DNA of 64,000 nt from Actinomyces dentalis DSM 19115 (GTDB lineage: Bacteria > Actinomycetota > Actinomycetes > Actinomycetales > Actinomycetaceae): NCBI RefSeq assembly GCF_000429225.1, contig NZ_AUBL01000003.1:78163-142162 (forward strand). Reading direction: 5' to 3'. Positions 28,031 through 37,166 of the stretch are shown one piece after another. The position numbers and the translations under genes are program-made. How positions within the stretch are numbered: the first letter of the stretch is position 1; each line of letters opens with the position of its first letter. Under the pieces are notes generated by a model. It made no database searches. It saw only the letters and a program-made list of their open reading frames with translations, and was not told the origin of the DNA.

Positions 28031-29686
28031 ATGACTCCCACCGACAGTCTGCCCCCGTCCTTCCGCCCGGGCTCGGACGGGCCCGCCGATCGGCGTCGGA
28101 TCCGCAGAGAGCCCCCGCCCCAGCCGGCGGCGACCGGGCGACCGACGCCGCGCCGCCGGTCCACCGAGGGGCGCTTCCCTCCCGCCGGCGCCGCCTCCCC
28201 CGCACAGGAGGGCGCGACGCGGGCCATGCCGAGTGAGACGAGGGCTGTACCAGGCGAGACGAGGGCCATGCGCCGCCCCGCGGTCCCCAACCGCCCCAGG
28301 CCCGCGGAACCGACCAGGGCGCTGCCCGTGCCCGGGGCGACGTCGCCCGCCGATCCGGACGGTCCTCACAGTCACGCCCGGCCAGGATCCTCGGCCGTGC
28401 CGATGGGGGGCCCCGCCGATGCGGGCGCCCCGGAGCCGACCCGTGTCATACCCGTGTCGTCGCGGTCCCGGGGGACCTCGGTCTTCCCGGAGTCCGGGGG
28501 GACCTCCGTCTTCCCGGAGTCCGGAAGAACCTCCGTCTTCCCGGAGTCCGGAAGAACCTCCGTCTTCCCGAACTCCGGGGCGCCGTCGGCCCCCTCGCGC
28601 CCCGAGCCGTGGCGTCCCGAATCCCGCCGCCCCGAGCCGTGGCGCTCGGCCCCCTCGGCGGGAGAGCCGTCCCCCCCGCCGCGACCGGCGCCCGCCCCGC
28701 GGCCGGTCCCGCCGGGGCAGGCCCCGCCCCGGCGGCGTCGGCGCCTGCGCCCGCTGCGCTGGATCGCCGTCGTCCTGGTCCTGCTCATCGTCCTCGTCGC
28801 GGCCCGCGCGGCCTGGCTGTGGCACAGGGTCGAGGACGGCGTCGGCCGGGTCGACGCCCTGTCCGGAGCCGCGGACACCGATGGCGAGACCTGGCTCATC
28901 GTCGGCTCGGACGCCCGGAGCAGCGGCGGCCCCGTCCAGGACGAGACCGAGGGGGCGCGGGCCGACTCGATCATGCTGCTGCACAAGGCCCCCAACGGCA
29001 AGGCCGCCCTCATCTCCCTGCCGCGCGACACCTACGTCGAGATCCCCGACGAGGGCGGCGACAAGATCAACGCCGCCTACTCCTACGGCGGGCCGGAGCT
29101 GCTGGTCCGCACCGTCGAGGAGCTCAGCGGCCTGACCGTGGACCACTACGTCGAGGTCGGCATGGGCGGCGTCCAGGAGATGGTCGACGCCGTCGACGGG
29201 GTGGAGGTGTGCCTGGACTACGACGTCGACGACCCGGACTCGGGCCTGACCTGGGACACCTCGCAGGGCACCTGCCAGACGGTCGACGGCACCAAGGCCC
29301 TGGCCTACTCGCGCATGCGCAAGTCCGACCCCACCGGAGACATCGGGCGCGGGCTGCGCCAGCGGGCCGTCATCTCCGCCGTCGTGTCCAAGGCGATGGG
29401 CGTGCAGACTGTTGTGAACTTCTCGCGCCAGAACGCCCTCGTCGACGCGGGCACCCAGGCGCTGACAATCGACAAGGACAGCGGCACGAGCTCCCTGTTC
29501 GGGATGCTCATGGCCTTCCGCTCGGCCTCCAGCGACGGGCTCACCGGCGCCCCGCCCATTGAGAGCCTCGACTACGAGCCCGGCGGCATCGGAGTGGCCG
29601 TCCTCCTCCAGGACGAGACCGCGCCCGACTTCTTCGCCAAGCTGCGCGAGGGCGAACTGACGACGTCGGACTTCAACCAGACCTGA
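28031..29686 (+). CDS. LCP (LytR-CpsA-Psr) cell-wall ligase 2 with long cytoplasmic tail
   Basis: This 551-residue protein has an unusually long N-terminal cytoplasmic region (about 235 residues) rich in Pro, Arg and Ser. It includes four exact or near-exact copies of a 9-residue unit (GTSVFPESG) at residues 148-183. One transmembrane helix follows at about 243-262, then an extracellular LCP domain with WLIVGSDARS, ISLPRDTYVEI and AYSRMRKSDPTGDIGR. It should attach glycopolymers to peptidoglycan, as for the neighbour. The tail is a plausible site for regulation or protein contacts. Confidence 0.87.
   Translation: MTPTDSLPPSFRPGSDGPADRRRIRREPPPQPAATGRPTPRRRSTEGRFPPAGAASPAQEGATRAMPSETRAVPGETRAMRRPAVPNRPRPAEPTRALPVPGATSPADPDGPHSHARPGSSAVPMGGPADAGAPEPTRVIPVSSRSRGTSVFPESGGTSVFPESGRTSVFPESGRTSVFPNSGAPSAPSRPEPWRPESRRPEPWRSAPSAGEPSPPPRPAPAPRPVPPGQAPPRRRRRLRPLRWIAVVLVLLIVLVAARAAWLWHRVEDGVGRVDALSGAADTDGETWLIVGSDARSSGGPVQDETEGARADSIMLLHKAPNGKAALISLPRDTYVEIPDEGGDKINAAYSYGGPELLVRTVEELSGLTVDHYVEVGMGGVQEMVDAVDGVEVCLDYDVDDPDSGLTWDTSQGTCQTVDGTKALAYSRMRKSDPTGDIGRGLRQRAVISAVVSKAMGVQTVVNFSRQNALVDAGTQALTIDKDSGTSSLFGMLMAFRSASSDGLTGAPPIESLDYEPGGIGVAVLLQDETAPDFFAKLREGELTTSDFNQT
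28472..28579 (+). repeat. Four tandem 27-base coding repeats
   Basis: Four in-frame 27-base units encode GTSVFPESG, GTSVFPESG, RTSVFPESG and RTSVFPNSG in the cytoplasmic tail of the second LCP protein. The near identity at DNA level suggests recent expansion and possible length variation. Confidence 0.85.
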
Positions 29687-29740
29687 GGCCGGGCCCGCCG
29701 GTCCGGTCCGCCCACCCCGGCCCCGCGCCGGGGCGCGGCG

Positions 29741-30730
29741 TCAGCCGATGCGCCTGCGCGCCGGGTCCGCCTGCCAGGAGGAGAAGGAGGAGGTCACGAT
29801 GTCGTCCAGGTCGTGCTCGGCCCTCCAGCCCAGCACCGCCCCGATGCGCTGGGCGTCGCCGATGAGCTGGGGCGGGTCGCCGGCGCGGCGGTCCAGCTCC
29901 TCCGGCTCGACGTCCAGGCCGGTGGCCGCGATGACCTTGGAGACGACCTCGCGCACGCTCGACCCCTTGCCGGTGCCGACGTTGAAGACGTGCTCGGCCA
30001 TGTCCCGGCCCCCGGCGAGGTAGTCCAGAGCCGCAATATGGGCGACGGCCAGGTCGCGCACGTGGATGTAGTCGCGGATGCAGGTGCCGTCCGGCGTGGG
30101 GTAGTCGGTGCCGAAGATCTTGGGGGTCTCGCCGCGCGAGAGGCGGTCGAGCACCATGGGGATGAGGTTGAGGGTGGCCATATCGCCCAGGTCGTCCCAG
30201 CCGGCGCCGGCGACGTTGAAGTAGCGCAGCCCCGCCCAGCGCAGGCCCCAGGCGCGCTCGCAATCGGCCATCATCCACTCGCCGATGAGCTTGGTCTCGC
30301 CGTAGGGGTTGATGGGGCGGCAGTCGATGTCCTCGGGCACGACCTCGACGGGCGGCATGCCGTAGACGGCGGCCGAGGAGGAGAAGATCATCTGCCCCAC
30401 GCCGGCCCCCTCCATCGCCAGCAGCATATTCGCCAGCCCGCCGACGTTCTGCTGGTAGTACCAGGCGGGACGGGCCACCGACTCCCCGACCTGCTTGCGC
30501 GCGGCGAAGTGGATGACCGCGCTCACCCCCCGCCGCCCCATGACGTCGGTCAGGGCGTCGACGGCGCCCCCGGAGGCGACGTCGAGCTCGACGAGGTCGG
30601 CGCCGGCCACGCGCTCGGGCGTGCCGTAGGACAGGTCGTCGACGACGATCACCTCGTCCCCGCGCTGCAGAAGGAGACGGACGACGTGGGCGCCGATGTA
30701 GCCGGCGCCACCGGCAACGAGGATGCTCAT
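29741..30730 (-). CDS. galE: UDP-glucose 4-epimerase GalE
   Basis: This 329-residue SDR enzyme interconverts UDP-glucose and UDP-galactose. GGAGYIGAHVV at the N-terminus binds NAD, the Ser-x-Y-x3-K catalytic set is present (SSSAAVYG, then NPYGETK), and the C-terminal RRAGDPPQL is typical of GalE. The ATG at 30730 gives the family N-terminus and fits a leaderless start; an upstream in-frame opening to 30775 overlaps purE. It supplies UDP-galactose, likely for the polysaccharide locus. Confidence 0.9.
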   Translation of the reverse strand: MSILVAGGAGYIGAHVVRLLLQRGDEVIVVDDLSYGTPERVAGADLVELDVASGGAVDALTDVMGRRGVSAVIHFAARKQVGESVARPAWYYQQNVGGLANMLLAMEGAGVGQMIFSSSAAVYGMPPVEVVPEDIDCRPINPYGETKLIGEWMMADCERAWGLRWAGLRYFNVAGAGWDDLGDMATLNLIPMVLDRLSRGETPKIFGTDYPTPDGTCIRDYIHVRDLAVAHIAALDYLAGGRDMAEHVFNVGTGKGSSVREVVSKVIAATGLDVEPEELDRRAGDPPQLIGDAQRIGAVLGWRAEHDLDDIVTSSFSSWQADPARRRIG

Positions 30731-30743
30731 GGGGCCAAGCCTA
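30728..30743 (-). promoter_or_regulatory. -10 hexamer TAGGCT, leaderless galE start
   Basis: TAGGCT on the minus strand (30738-30743) ends seven bases before the galE ATG. Its TAG is also the purE stop codon, so the promoter would sit at the end of purE. Confidence 0.4.
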
Positions 30744-31253
30744 GCGGCGCTCGCGCAGGGCCGCACCCTTGGCACGGGCCGTCTCGGCGAGCCCGGCCTG
30801 GAAGGAGCGCATGGCGGCGCGGATGCGCTGCGCCTCCTCGCCCTGCCCGGCGCCGAGGATGCGCGCGGCCAGCAGCCCGGCGTTGCGGGCCCCGCCGATG
30901 GACACGGTGGCGACGGGCACGCCGGCCGGCATCTGCACGATGGACAGCAGGGAGTCCATGCCCTCCAGGTGCTTGAGCGGCACCGGCACGCCGATGACGG
31001 GCAGCTCGGTGACGGCGGCGAGCATGCCGGGCAGGTGGGCGGCCCCGCCCGCGCCGGCGATGATGACGCGCAGGCCGCGGGAGCAGGCCCGGCGGCCGTA
31101 GTCGATCATCTCGGCGGGCATGCGGTGGGCGGAGACGACGTCGGCCTCGTAGGCGATGGCGAGCTCGTCCAGGGCGTCGGCGGCGGCCTCCATGGTGGGC
31201 CAGTCGGAGTCCGAGCCCATGACGATCCCGACGACGGGGCGGCTGTCACTCAT
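30741..31253 (-). CDS. purE: N5-carboxyaminoimidazole ribonucleotide mutase PurE
   Basis: This 170-residue class I PurE converts N5-CAIR to CAIR in purine synthesis. Visible motifs are [10 protein letters not shown] near residue 13, SAHRMP near 40, and [11 protein letters not shown] near 66. The start overlaps the purK stop by eight bases, with GGAAGGAA upstream, so purK and purE are co-translated. Confidence 0.95.
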   Translation of the reverse strand: MSDSRPVVGIVMGSDSDWPTMEAAADALDELAIAYEADVVSAHRMPAEMIDYGRRACSRGLRVIIAGAGGAAHLPGMLAAVTELPVIGVPVPLKHLEGMDSLLSIVQMPAGVPVATVSIGGARNAGLLAARILGAGQGEEAQRIRAAMRSFQAGLAETARAKGAALRERR

Positions 31254-32718
31254 GAGGGTTCCTTCCTTGGTGGTGGGGGCCGGTCCCGGGGCGGGTCCCG
31301 GCCGATCCGACGGGCTGCTCGGCCCGGCCCCGCCTCTCCGCCCCGGCCGCTTCGGCGGGCGGGGCGGGATCGCCTCGCAGGAGGGCGACGACGGCGCGGG
31401 CGCGCTCGCGCAGGAGCTCCACCTCGCGGGGGTCGGGCGCCCGGTCCGGGTCGCCGGGCAGCACGAGGTTGACGTGGCCGAGCTTGCGGCCCGGGCGCCA
31501 GTCCTTGCCGTACAGGTGGATGCGGGCCGCGGGCTCGAAGGCCAGGGCGCGGGCGAGCCCGTCGGGCGGCGGAGGGGCCTGGCCGCCGAGCAGGTTGACC
31601 ATGACCGTGGCGCGGGCCGTCGGCGCGCCAGAGCCCAGCGGCAGGTCCAGCACGGCGCGCAGGTGCTGGGCGAATTGGCTGGTGAGGGCGCCGTCCTGCG
31701 TCCAGTGCCCGGAGTTGTGGGGCCGCATCGCCAGTTCGTTGACGTAGAGCGCGCAGGCCCCGCCCGGCTCCTCGACGGCGAAGAGCTCGACGGCGAGCAC
31801 GCCGGTGACCCCGAAGCGCTCGGCGATGACCCGGCCGATCCGCTCGGCCTCCGCCGCGGCCCCCGCGCCGAGGCCCGGCGCGGGGGCCAGGACCTGCGCG
31901 CACACGCCGTCGGCCTGCACGGTCTCGACCACCGGCCAGACGACCACCCGGCCGCCGGGGCTGCGGGCGAGCAGAACGGCGAGCTCGCGGGTGAAGGGCA
32001 CCGCCCGCTCGATGAGCAGGCTGGTGACGGGGCCGCCGCCCAGGCTGCCGCCTCCCCCCGCGCCCGCGCCCCCCGGGCCGGCGGCGCGGCCGTCCCGGGC
32101 CGCGGCGACCCGGGCGATCCAGGCGGCGGCCTCGCCGTCGACCAGCTCCCCGGGGCCGTCCACGAGCAGCACGCCGTGACCGTCGTAGCCCCCGCGCGGG
32201 GTCTTGAGGACCACGGGCCAGCCGTGCCGGGCGGCGAAGGCGCGGATCCGCCCCATCATGGCGTCCGCGTCGCCCGCCGCCTCCGCCCAGGCGGGCTGAG
32301 GCAGGCCCGCCTCGTCCACGGCCCGGCGCATGGCGAGCTTGTCGCGCGCCAGCAGCAGGGCCCGCGGGTCCGGCCGCACGGGCACACCCTCGCCCTGGAG
32401 CGCCAGGAGCAGCTCCTGGTCCTGGTGCTCGTGCTCGAAGGTGAGCACGTCGGCCGCGCCGGCGGCCTGGAGGGAGGGGGCGTCCGGGCCCGTCGCCGCC
32501 CGGCCGGCCACCAGCGCGCGCACGGCGGCCTCGTCGTCGGCGCCGCCCACCGGGGCGTCGACCGTGACCTGCGCAGCCGACCCGCGGGGGGACTCCACCA
32601 GGGCCCGCAGGTGGACGCCCAGGGCCGAGGCCTCCTCCTGCATCATGCGGGCCAGCTGCCCGCCCCCGATGACGGCGACCACCGGCGTCGAACCGCCGGC
32701 GGGAGTGGAAGCGCTCAC
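31246..32718 (-). CDS. purK: N5-carboxyaminoimidazole ribonucleotide synthetase PurK
   Basis: This 490-residue ATP-grasp enzyme makes N5-CAIR from AIR, ATP and bicarbonate. It has the N-terminal [11 protein letters not shown], the substrate strand [13 protein letters not shown], and the C-terminal [14 protein letters not shown]. It is longer than usual PurK (about 370-400). The extra length is a Gly/Ala-rich insertion after the first ATP-grasp lobe (about residues 210-232) and a charged C-terminal extension. The GTG at 32718 fits a leaderless start shared with the divergent gene at 32755. Confidence 0.92.
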   Translation of the reverse strand: MSASTPAGGSTPVVAVIGGGQLARMMQEEASALGVHLRALVESPRGSAAQVTVDAPVGGADDEAAVRALVAGRAATGPDAPSLQAAGAADVLTFEHEHQDQELLLALQGEGVPVRPDPRALLLARDKLAMRRAVDEAGLPQPAWAEAAGDADAMMGRIRAFAARHGWPVVLKTPRGGYDGHGVLLVDGPGELVDGEAAAWIARVAAARDGRAAGPGGAGAGGGGSLGGGPVTSLLIERAVPFTRELAVLLARSPGGRVVVWPVVETVQADGVCAQVLAPAPGLGAGAAAEAERIGRVIAERFGVTGVLAVELFAVEEPGGACALYVNELAMRPHNSGHWTQDGALTSQFAQHLRAVLDLPLGSGAPTARATVMVNLLGGQAPPPPDGLARALAFEPAARIHLYGKDWRPGRKLGHVNLVLPGDPDRAPDPREVELLRERARAVVALLRGDPAPPAEAAGAERRGRAEQPVGSAGTRPGTGPHHQGRNPHE

Positions 32719-32754
32719 GGCCCCCAGGCTACCCGTCCCCGTACCCTGGGGCGC
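32719..32754. promoter_or_regulatory. 36-base divergent leaderless promoter pair, purK / mannosyltransferase
   Basis: On the minus strand TAGCCT (32726-32731) lies seven bases before the purK GTG. On the plus strand TACCCT (32742-32747) lies seven bases before the GTG at 32755. The two -10 boxes are ten bases apart, so each promoter's upstream contacts lie within the other. Confidence 0.5.
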
Positions 32755-34158
32755 GTGCCAGCCTCGACGCCGCCCGTCCCCGCTCCCCCGCCCGACCCCG
32801 CCGCCGACACGGCCCGGGGGGACGGGGGCGCCCGCGCTCGCGCGGACATCCCCGCGAGCGCGAGCGCGGATCCGGCCCCGGGCCCCGCGGATCCGGCCCC
32901 GGGCCCCGCCGGCCCGCCCCGCGCCGTGCGGGTCCTGGATGCTGCGCCCATCACGCACGGATCGCTCCCGGGTCCACCCCGCGCCGTGCGGGTCCTGGGC
33001 GTCTGGGCGGCCTGCACCCTGCTCACCCTCGTCCTGGCGCGCCTGGGGGCCCAGGACACCCCCGCCACCCCCTGGGGCGGCTCCGCCCCGTCCTGGCTGG
33101 AGCACATGGCCTTCTGGGACGCCGGCTGGTACGAGAGGATCCTCACCGAGGGCTACCCCTCCGTCCTGCCGGCGTCCGCCGACGGCGTGGTGCAGCAGAA
33201 CACCTGGGCCTTCATGCCGCTGCTGCCCCTGCTGGCCGCCGCCTCGTCCTCGGTGACGGGGCTCCCCTTCTACGCGAGCGCCGCCCTGGTCTCGCTGACG
33301 GCCTCCGCCGCCGCCGCCCTGGGGCTGGACCGCTGGCTCGCACCGCGCACGGGCGCCCGGCAGTCCCTGTGGGCGGTGGCCCTGGTCTGGTCCTCCCCCT
33401 GCGCCCTGGTCCTCCAGACCCCCTACGCCGAGGCGCTCGGGCTGGCGCTGACCGCCGCCGCGCTGGGCCTGGCCCACCGGCGCCGGTTCCTGCTCGCCGC
33501 CCCGATCGCCGCCCTGGCCTGCCTGTCGCGGCCCATCGGGGTGCCGCTGGCCGCAGCGCTGGGACTGTGGTGGGCGTGGGAGACGGCCTGCGCCCGGGGG
33601 CTGGTCCCGGACGCGGTCCGCGCCCTCCTGCCCGGGGCCCGGCCGCTGACCGCCCGCCAGCGGCTGGGGCTGCTGGGCCTGACGGCGTGGACCGGGGCGG
33701 CCGCCCTGGTCTGGCCGGCGGCGGCCTGGGCGGTCACCGGCCGGGCGGACGCCTACACGGCCACGGAGACGGCCTGGAGGGGCGAGCGCCTGGCCCCCTT
33801 CCAGCCGTGGCTGACGCGCTCGGGCTGGTGGGTCGGTGAGCACCTGGGCCCGGTGCTGCTCGCCGCGGTGCTGGCGCTGGCGGCGCTGGGCCTGGCCTCC
33901 CGCGCGCTGCGGTCGCTGGGGCCGGCGGCGTGGTTCTGGTGCGCGGGCTATATGATCTATCTCCTGGCCTTCTTCGATCCCACGACATCCGTGTTCCGCC
34001 TCCTGCTGCCCCTCGCGCCGGCCGCCTGGGCCCTGCCCGCCCTGGTGCGCGGCCGCAGGGGCCGGGCGGCGCTGCTGCTGGGCGGCGTCGTCGGCCAGCT
34101 CGTGTGGATCAGCTGGGTGTGGGACCTGGGCAGCGTCGCCATCCGGTGGGTGCCCTGA
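32755..34158 (+). CDS. PIG-V-like membrane mannosyltransferase
   Basis: This 467-residue protein has an N-terminal Pro/Ala-rich cytoplasmic tail of about 80 residues and then 8-10 transmembrane helices. The first large loop carries FWDAGWYERILTEGYP, the Asp motif of PIG-V/GT-C mannosyltransferases that use polyprenyl-phosphate mannose. The tail contains a duplicated PPRAVRVL motif and repeated PAPGPAD units. The GTG at 32755 is chosen by the leaderless spacing; the frame is open far upstream but antisense to purK. Confidence 0.8.
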   Translation: MPASTPPVPAPPPDPAADTARGDGGARARADIPASASADPAPGPADPAPGPAGPPRAVRVLDAAPITHGSLPGPPRAVRVLGVWAACTLLTLVLARLGAQDTPATPWGGSAPSWLEHMAFWDAGWYERILTEGYPSVLPASADGVVQQNTWAFMPLLPLLAAASSSVTGLPFYASAALVSLTASAAAALGLDRWLAPRTGARQSLWAVALVWSSPCALVLQTPYAEALGLALTAAALGLAHRRRFLLAAPIAALACLSRPIGVPLAAALGLWWAWETACARGLVPDAVRALLPGARPLTARQRLGLLGLTAWTGAAALVWPAAAWAVTGRADAYTATETAWRGERLAPFQPWLTRSGWWVGEHLGPVLLAAVLALAALGLASRALRSLGPAAWFWCAGYMIYLLAFFDPTTSVFRLLLPLAPAAWALPALVRGRRGRAALLLGGVVGQLVWISWVWDLGSVAIRWVP

Positions 34159-34172
34159 CCTCGATCTTTCAT
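34159..34172 (+). repeat. Solo match to an IS1380 end
   Basis: The 14 bases after the mannosyltransferase stop, CCTCGATCTTTCAT, are identical to the outer end of the right terminal repeat of the IS1380 element at 40846-42508. No partner end is visible in the gap up to 34381. Confidence 0.4.
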
Positions 34173-34368
34173 GAGTGGTCCGGGCGGGGCCGGTTGGCGT
34201 CGCCGCCGGGACCCGGCGCCCTCCGTCGCACCCGGGGCGGTCCAGGGATCACTGCCATGGGACTCGAGGAAGCAGTCGTCGGGGCTGTGCGAGTGGGCGA
34301 CTCGGATGGCGTTGAGCGGTGGGGCCGCCCCGGGGAGCGCTCCCCCGCCGCCCTCGCGGCGCCGGGCT

Positions 34369-34384
34369 TAGGATCTTCCGCGTG
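34369..34384 (+). promoter_or_regulatory. -10 hexamer TAGGAT, leaderless start
   Basis: TAGGAT at 34369-34374 lies seven bases before the GTG at 34382. The remaining gap 34173-34368 shows nothing else that I can assign. Confidence 0.5.
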
Positions 34385-34939
34385 ACTGAGGAGACCGTTG
34401 CCCTGAAGACACCGTCCGCCGCCCTGGTGACCCGCCTCGTGGCCTGGGTGCGCGAGTTCGTGCAATTCGGCCTGGTCGGGGCCCTGGCCTTCGTCATCGA
34501 CGCCGGCCTGTTCAACCTCTTCCAGCACGGGCCGCTGGGCTTCCTCGCCGGTCACCCCAACACCGCCAACGTCCTGTCCGCCGCCATCGCCACGACCTTC
34601 TCGTGGATCGCCAACCGCCTGTGGACCTACCGGGGGCGCACCCGGGACAACGCGGCCCGTGAGGCGCTGCTGTTCGCCTTCGCCAATATCGGCGGGGTGC
34701 TCATCACCCAGTTCTGCCTGTTCTTCACCCACGAGGTCCTGGGGCAGCACTCGGCGCTGGCGGACAACATCGCCGCCTACGTCGTCGGCTTCGGCCTGGG
34801 CACGGCCTTCCGCTTCACCTTCTACCACTACATCGTCTTCACCGGCACCGCCACCGAGCCGGACCCCGAGGGCGCCGAGGTGGGCGCCATCATGGGCGGG
34901 GTCCCCACCACCCGGTCCGCGAACGACGCCGGGGCCTGA
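34382..34939 (+). CDS. GtrA-family membrane protein
   Basis: This 185-residue protein has four hydrophobic segments (about 20-42, 58-78, 95-118 and 125-145) and the GtrA family pattern QFGLVGALAFVIDAG, WIANRLWTYRG and YVVGFGLGTAFRF. GtrA proteins are thought to flip polyprenyl-linked sugars or to assist GT2 enzymes. The start is chosen by the leaderless promoter; a longer in-frame opening begins at 34319. Confidence 0.85.
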   Translation: MTEETVALKTPSAALVTRLVAWVREFVQFGLVGALAFVIDAGLFNLFQHGPLGFLAGHPNTANVLSAAIATTFSWIANRLWTYRGRTRDNAAREALLFAFANIGGVLITQFCLFFTHEVLGQHSALADNIAAYVVGFGLGTAFRFTFYHYIVFTGTATEPDPEGAEVGAIMGGVPTTRSANDAGA

Positions 34940-35012
34940 GCCGCGCGCGGACGTGCCCGATCGCACACCCCAGGTGTGTCCCCGCTCCTCGGCGCGTCGT
35001 CCCGTTCCTCCC

Positions 35013-35027
35013 TACCCTGGCGCCGTG
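35013..35027 (+). promoter_or_regulatory. -10 hexamer TACCCT, leaderless start
   Basis: TACCCT at 35013-35018 lies six bases before the GTG at 35025. Confidence 0.5.
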
Positions 35028-35789
35028 ATCCCCCTCGTCGCCTCCGCAGCCGCTGTGACGGCCGCGCCCGCGCCCACCGCGTCCCTGCCCATGCTCGGCC
35101 CCGAGTGGCTGGACGCCTCCCACATCATCACCACCTTCGTCGGCTGGATCGGCCCCTGGGCCATCCTCGGCGTCATGCTCGTCATCTTCGCCGAGACGGG
35201 CCTGCTGGTGGGCTTCTTCCTGCCCGGGGACTCCCTGCTGTTCACGCTGGGCATGTTCGTGGCCATGGGCGAGGCCGACCCCACCAAGGGCGTGCCCGTC
35301 CACATCTGGATCGCGGCCCCGCTGGTGTGGCTGGCGGCGATCGCCGGCAACCAGACCGGCTACCTCATCGGCCGCAAGGCGGGCCCGGCCATCTTCAACC
35401 GGCCCGACTCGCGCCTGTTCAAGCAGGAGTACGTGGAGCGCACGAGCGACTTCTTCAGCCGCCACGGCGGCAAGGCCATCACCCTGGCCCAGTTCGTCCC
35501 CATCGTGCGCACCTTCACCCCCGTCATGGCGGGCGTCGGGCGGATGCACTACGTCCACTTCCTGGCGTTCAACGCGATCGGCGCCACCTTCTGGGCCTTC
35601 GCCATCACCTGGCTCGGCTACTTCCTGGGCAATATCACCTGGATCCAGGAGAACATCGACCGGATGATCGTGGGGATCGTGTTCGTCTCGGCGCTGCCCA
35701 TGATCATCTCGGCCCTGCGCTCGTGGCTGTCGTCGCGCTCCCGCAAGAACGCCCTGGACTCCTCCAGCGCCCCCAGTGCCGAGGTCTGA
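35025..35789 (+). CDS. DedA-family membrane protein
   Basis: This 254-residue SNARE-associated/DedA (VTT domain) protein has the family glycine motif GFFLPGDSLLFTLG, the reentrant-loop sequence NQTGYLIGRKAG, and the functional Arg in FVPIVRTFTPVMAGVG. DedA proteins are linked to undecaprenyl-phosphate and lipid scrambling. The start fits a leaderless transcript. It ends facing a histidine kinase gene across a strong hairpin. Confidence 0.9.
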   Translation: MIPLVASAAAVTAAPAPTASLPMLGPEWLDASHIITTFVGWIGPWAILGVMLVIFAETGLLVGFFLPGDSLLFTLGMFVAMGEADPTKGVPVHIWIAAPLVWLAAIAGNQTGYLIGRKAGPAIFNRPDSRLFKQEYVERTSDFFSRHGGKAITLAQFVPIVRTFTPVMAGVGRMHYVHFLAFNAIGATFWAFAITWLGYFLGNITWIQENIDRMIVGIVFVSALPMIISALRSWLSSRSRKNALDSSSAPSAEV

Positions 35790-35810
35790 CGCCTTCCCCG
35801 CCTCCACCCC

Positions 35811-35848
35811 CGCTCTCGCCTCCCCCGACTGGGGGAGGCGAGAGCGGA
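35811..35848. terminator. Bidirectional hairpin terminator
   Basis: Two perfect 17-base arms (35811-35827 and 35832-35848, starting CCGCTCTCGCC) enclose the loop GACT. The hairpin lies between two genes that end toward each other. It lacks a clear U-tract. Confidence 0.75.
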
Positions 35849-35886
35849 GCGGTCCCGGCGGGCGCCGCAGACGGGCCCGCGCGGCC

Positions 35887-36966
35887 TCAGAAGCGCCGGC
35901 GCCGGCCCACGCTCACCAGCGCCCCCTGGGGCAGCACCTTGTTGGGGTCCAGGCTCTTGGGCACCGAGTTGAGCAGGATCGAGAACACGGGCGGGCGCCG
36001 TCGGCTCAGTTCGATGCGGCCGCCGTCGGCCTCCACCAGGTCCTTGGCCAGGGCCAGGCCCACCCCCGTCGAGCCGTGCCCGGACACCGAGCGCTCGAAG
36101 ATGGTGGGGGCCAGGTCGTCGTCGACGCCCTCGCCCTCGTCGGCGATGTCGATGAACACGCCGTGCCCGCCGTTGGCGCTGCGCACGCTGACCGTCGTCG
36201 TGCCCGCGCCGTAGCGCAGCGAGTTCTCGATGACGGTGGCCAGCTCCTGGGCCAGCGAACCGGGCGTGGCCAGCACCGGCCGGTCCACGTCGTCGCGCAG
36301 CACGAGGGCGCGCCCGGCCGCCTCGAAGGCCGGCCCCCACTCGTCGCGCTGCTGGGCGAAGACCTCTCCCAGGTGCAGGGCCTCGGTGGTGCCCCCGCCG
36401 GTGCGGCGCGAGACCTTGAGCAGGTCCTCCACGACGCCGGTCAGGCGCTCCACCTGCTCGATGCAGGCGCGCGCCTCGTTGCGCATCCCCTCGTCGTCGG
36501 CCAGCAGCTCGATCTCCTCCAGGCGCAGGCTCAGGCTGGTCAGGGGCGTGCGCAGCTGGTGGGAGGCGTCCGAGGCGAACTGGCGCTCGGCGGCCAGGCG
36601 CCCGGCCACGCGCTCGGCGGAGCGGACGAGCTCGGCCTGGACCAGGTCGATCTCCTCGATGCCGGAGCGGCGCAGGCGGGGGCGGACCTGGCCGCTGCCC
36701 AGCTGCTCGGCCTCGGCCGCGAGGTAGATCAGCGGGGCGGAGATGCGCCGCGAGGCCGCCGCGGCCACGGCGTAGGCCGCCGCCAGCGCCACGAGCGTGA
36801 GGACGATGACGGTCAGGACGACGGTGAGGACCACCTGCGCGCGGTCCTCGGGGGCGAGGGTGGTGCGGAAGGCCAGGACCATCCAGGCCCCGCCCAGGGG
36901 GATGCCCAGCAGCACGACGGCCACCGCGACCGCACCCATTGTCATCTGCAAGGCTCGGCGTCGCAT
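35887..36966 (-). CDS. Sensor histidine kinase
   Basis: This 359-residue membrane kinase has two transmembrane helices (about 10-32 and 46-75) around a very short extracellular loop, a HAMP-like region, the phosphoacceptor His in DASHQLRTPLTSL near residue 137, the N box IENSLRYG, and the G box ADEGEGVDDD. The start is the ATG at 36966 with GGGAGGACGAGG upstream. It is the partner of the OmpR-type regulator at 37167-37835, 200 bases upstream. The stimulus is unknown; with almost no external loop it may sense the membrane. Confidence 0.9.
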   Translation of the reverse strand: MRRRALQMTMGAVAVAVVLLGIPLGGAWMVLAFRTTLAPEDRAQVVLTVVLTVIVLTLVALAAAYAVAAAASRRISAPLIYLAAEAEQLGSGQVRPRLRRSGIEEIDLVQAELVRSAERVAGRLAAERQFASDASHQLRTPLTSLSLRLEEIELLADDEGMRNEARACIEQVERLTGVVEDLLKVSRRTGGGTTEALHLGEVFAQQRDEWGPAFEAAGRALVLRDDVDRPVLATPGSLAQELATVIENSLRYGAGTTTVSVRSANGGHGVFIDIADEGEGVDDDLAPTIFERSVSGHGSTGVGLALAKDLVEADGGRIELSRRRPPVFSILLNSVPKSLDPNKVLPQGALVSVGRRRRF

Positions 36967-37166
36967 CCTCGTCCTCCCTGTCCGGGGCCGGTTGGCGGGC
37001 GGGGCCGCGTCCGCCCCCGCCTCCCCCGAATCGTCTCACCCCCGGCGAGCCTCCCCGGACCTCACGCGCGCCGGCCGGCCGCCGCGCCGCCGCTCGCAGC
37101 GTCGAGGGACCGCGCGCCCCGGCCCCGCGTCGAGCGGGCGGCCGGGGCGCGGCGGGGACGACGGCG

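Noticed and set aside
26785..28290. Minus-strand open frame of about 500 codons opposite LCP gene 1
   Set aside because: The LCP gene on the plus strand has all family motifs; the antisense frame has none.
28472..28579. Regular repeats that could suggest a CRISPR array
   Set aside because: The units are directly adjacent 27-base coding repeats with no spacers and lie in frame inside the LCP protein. No CRISPR array was found in the window.
29687..29740. GC-rich hairpin between LCP gene 2 and galE as a terminator
   Set aside because: Arms are short and imperfect in a sequence that is nearly all G and C, so the pairing is not distinguishable from background.
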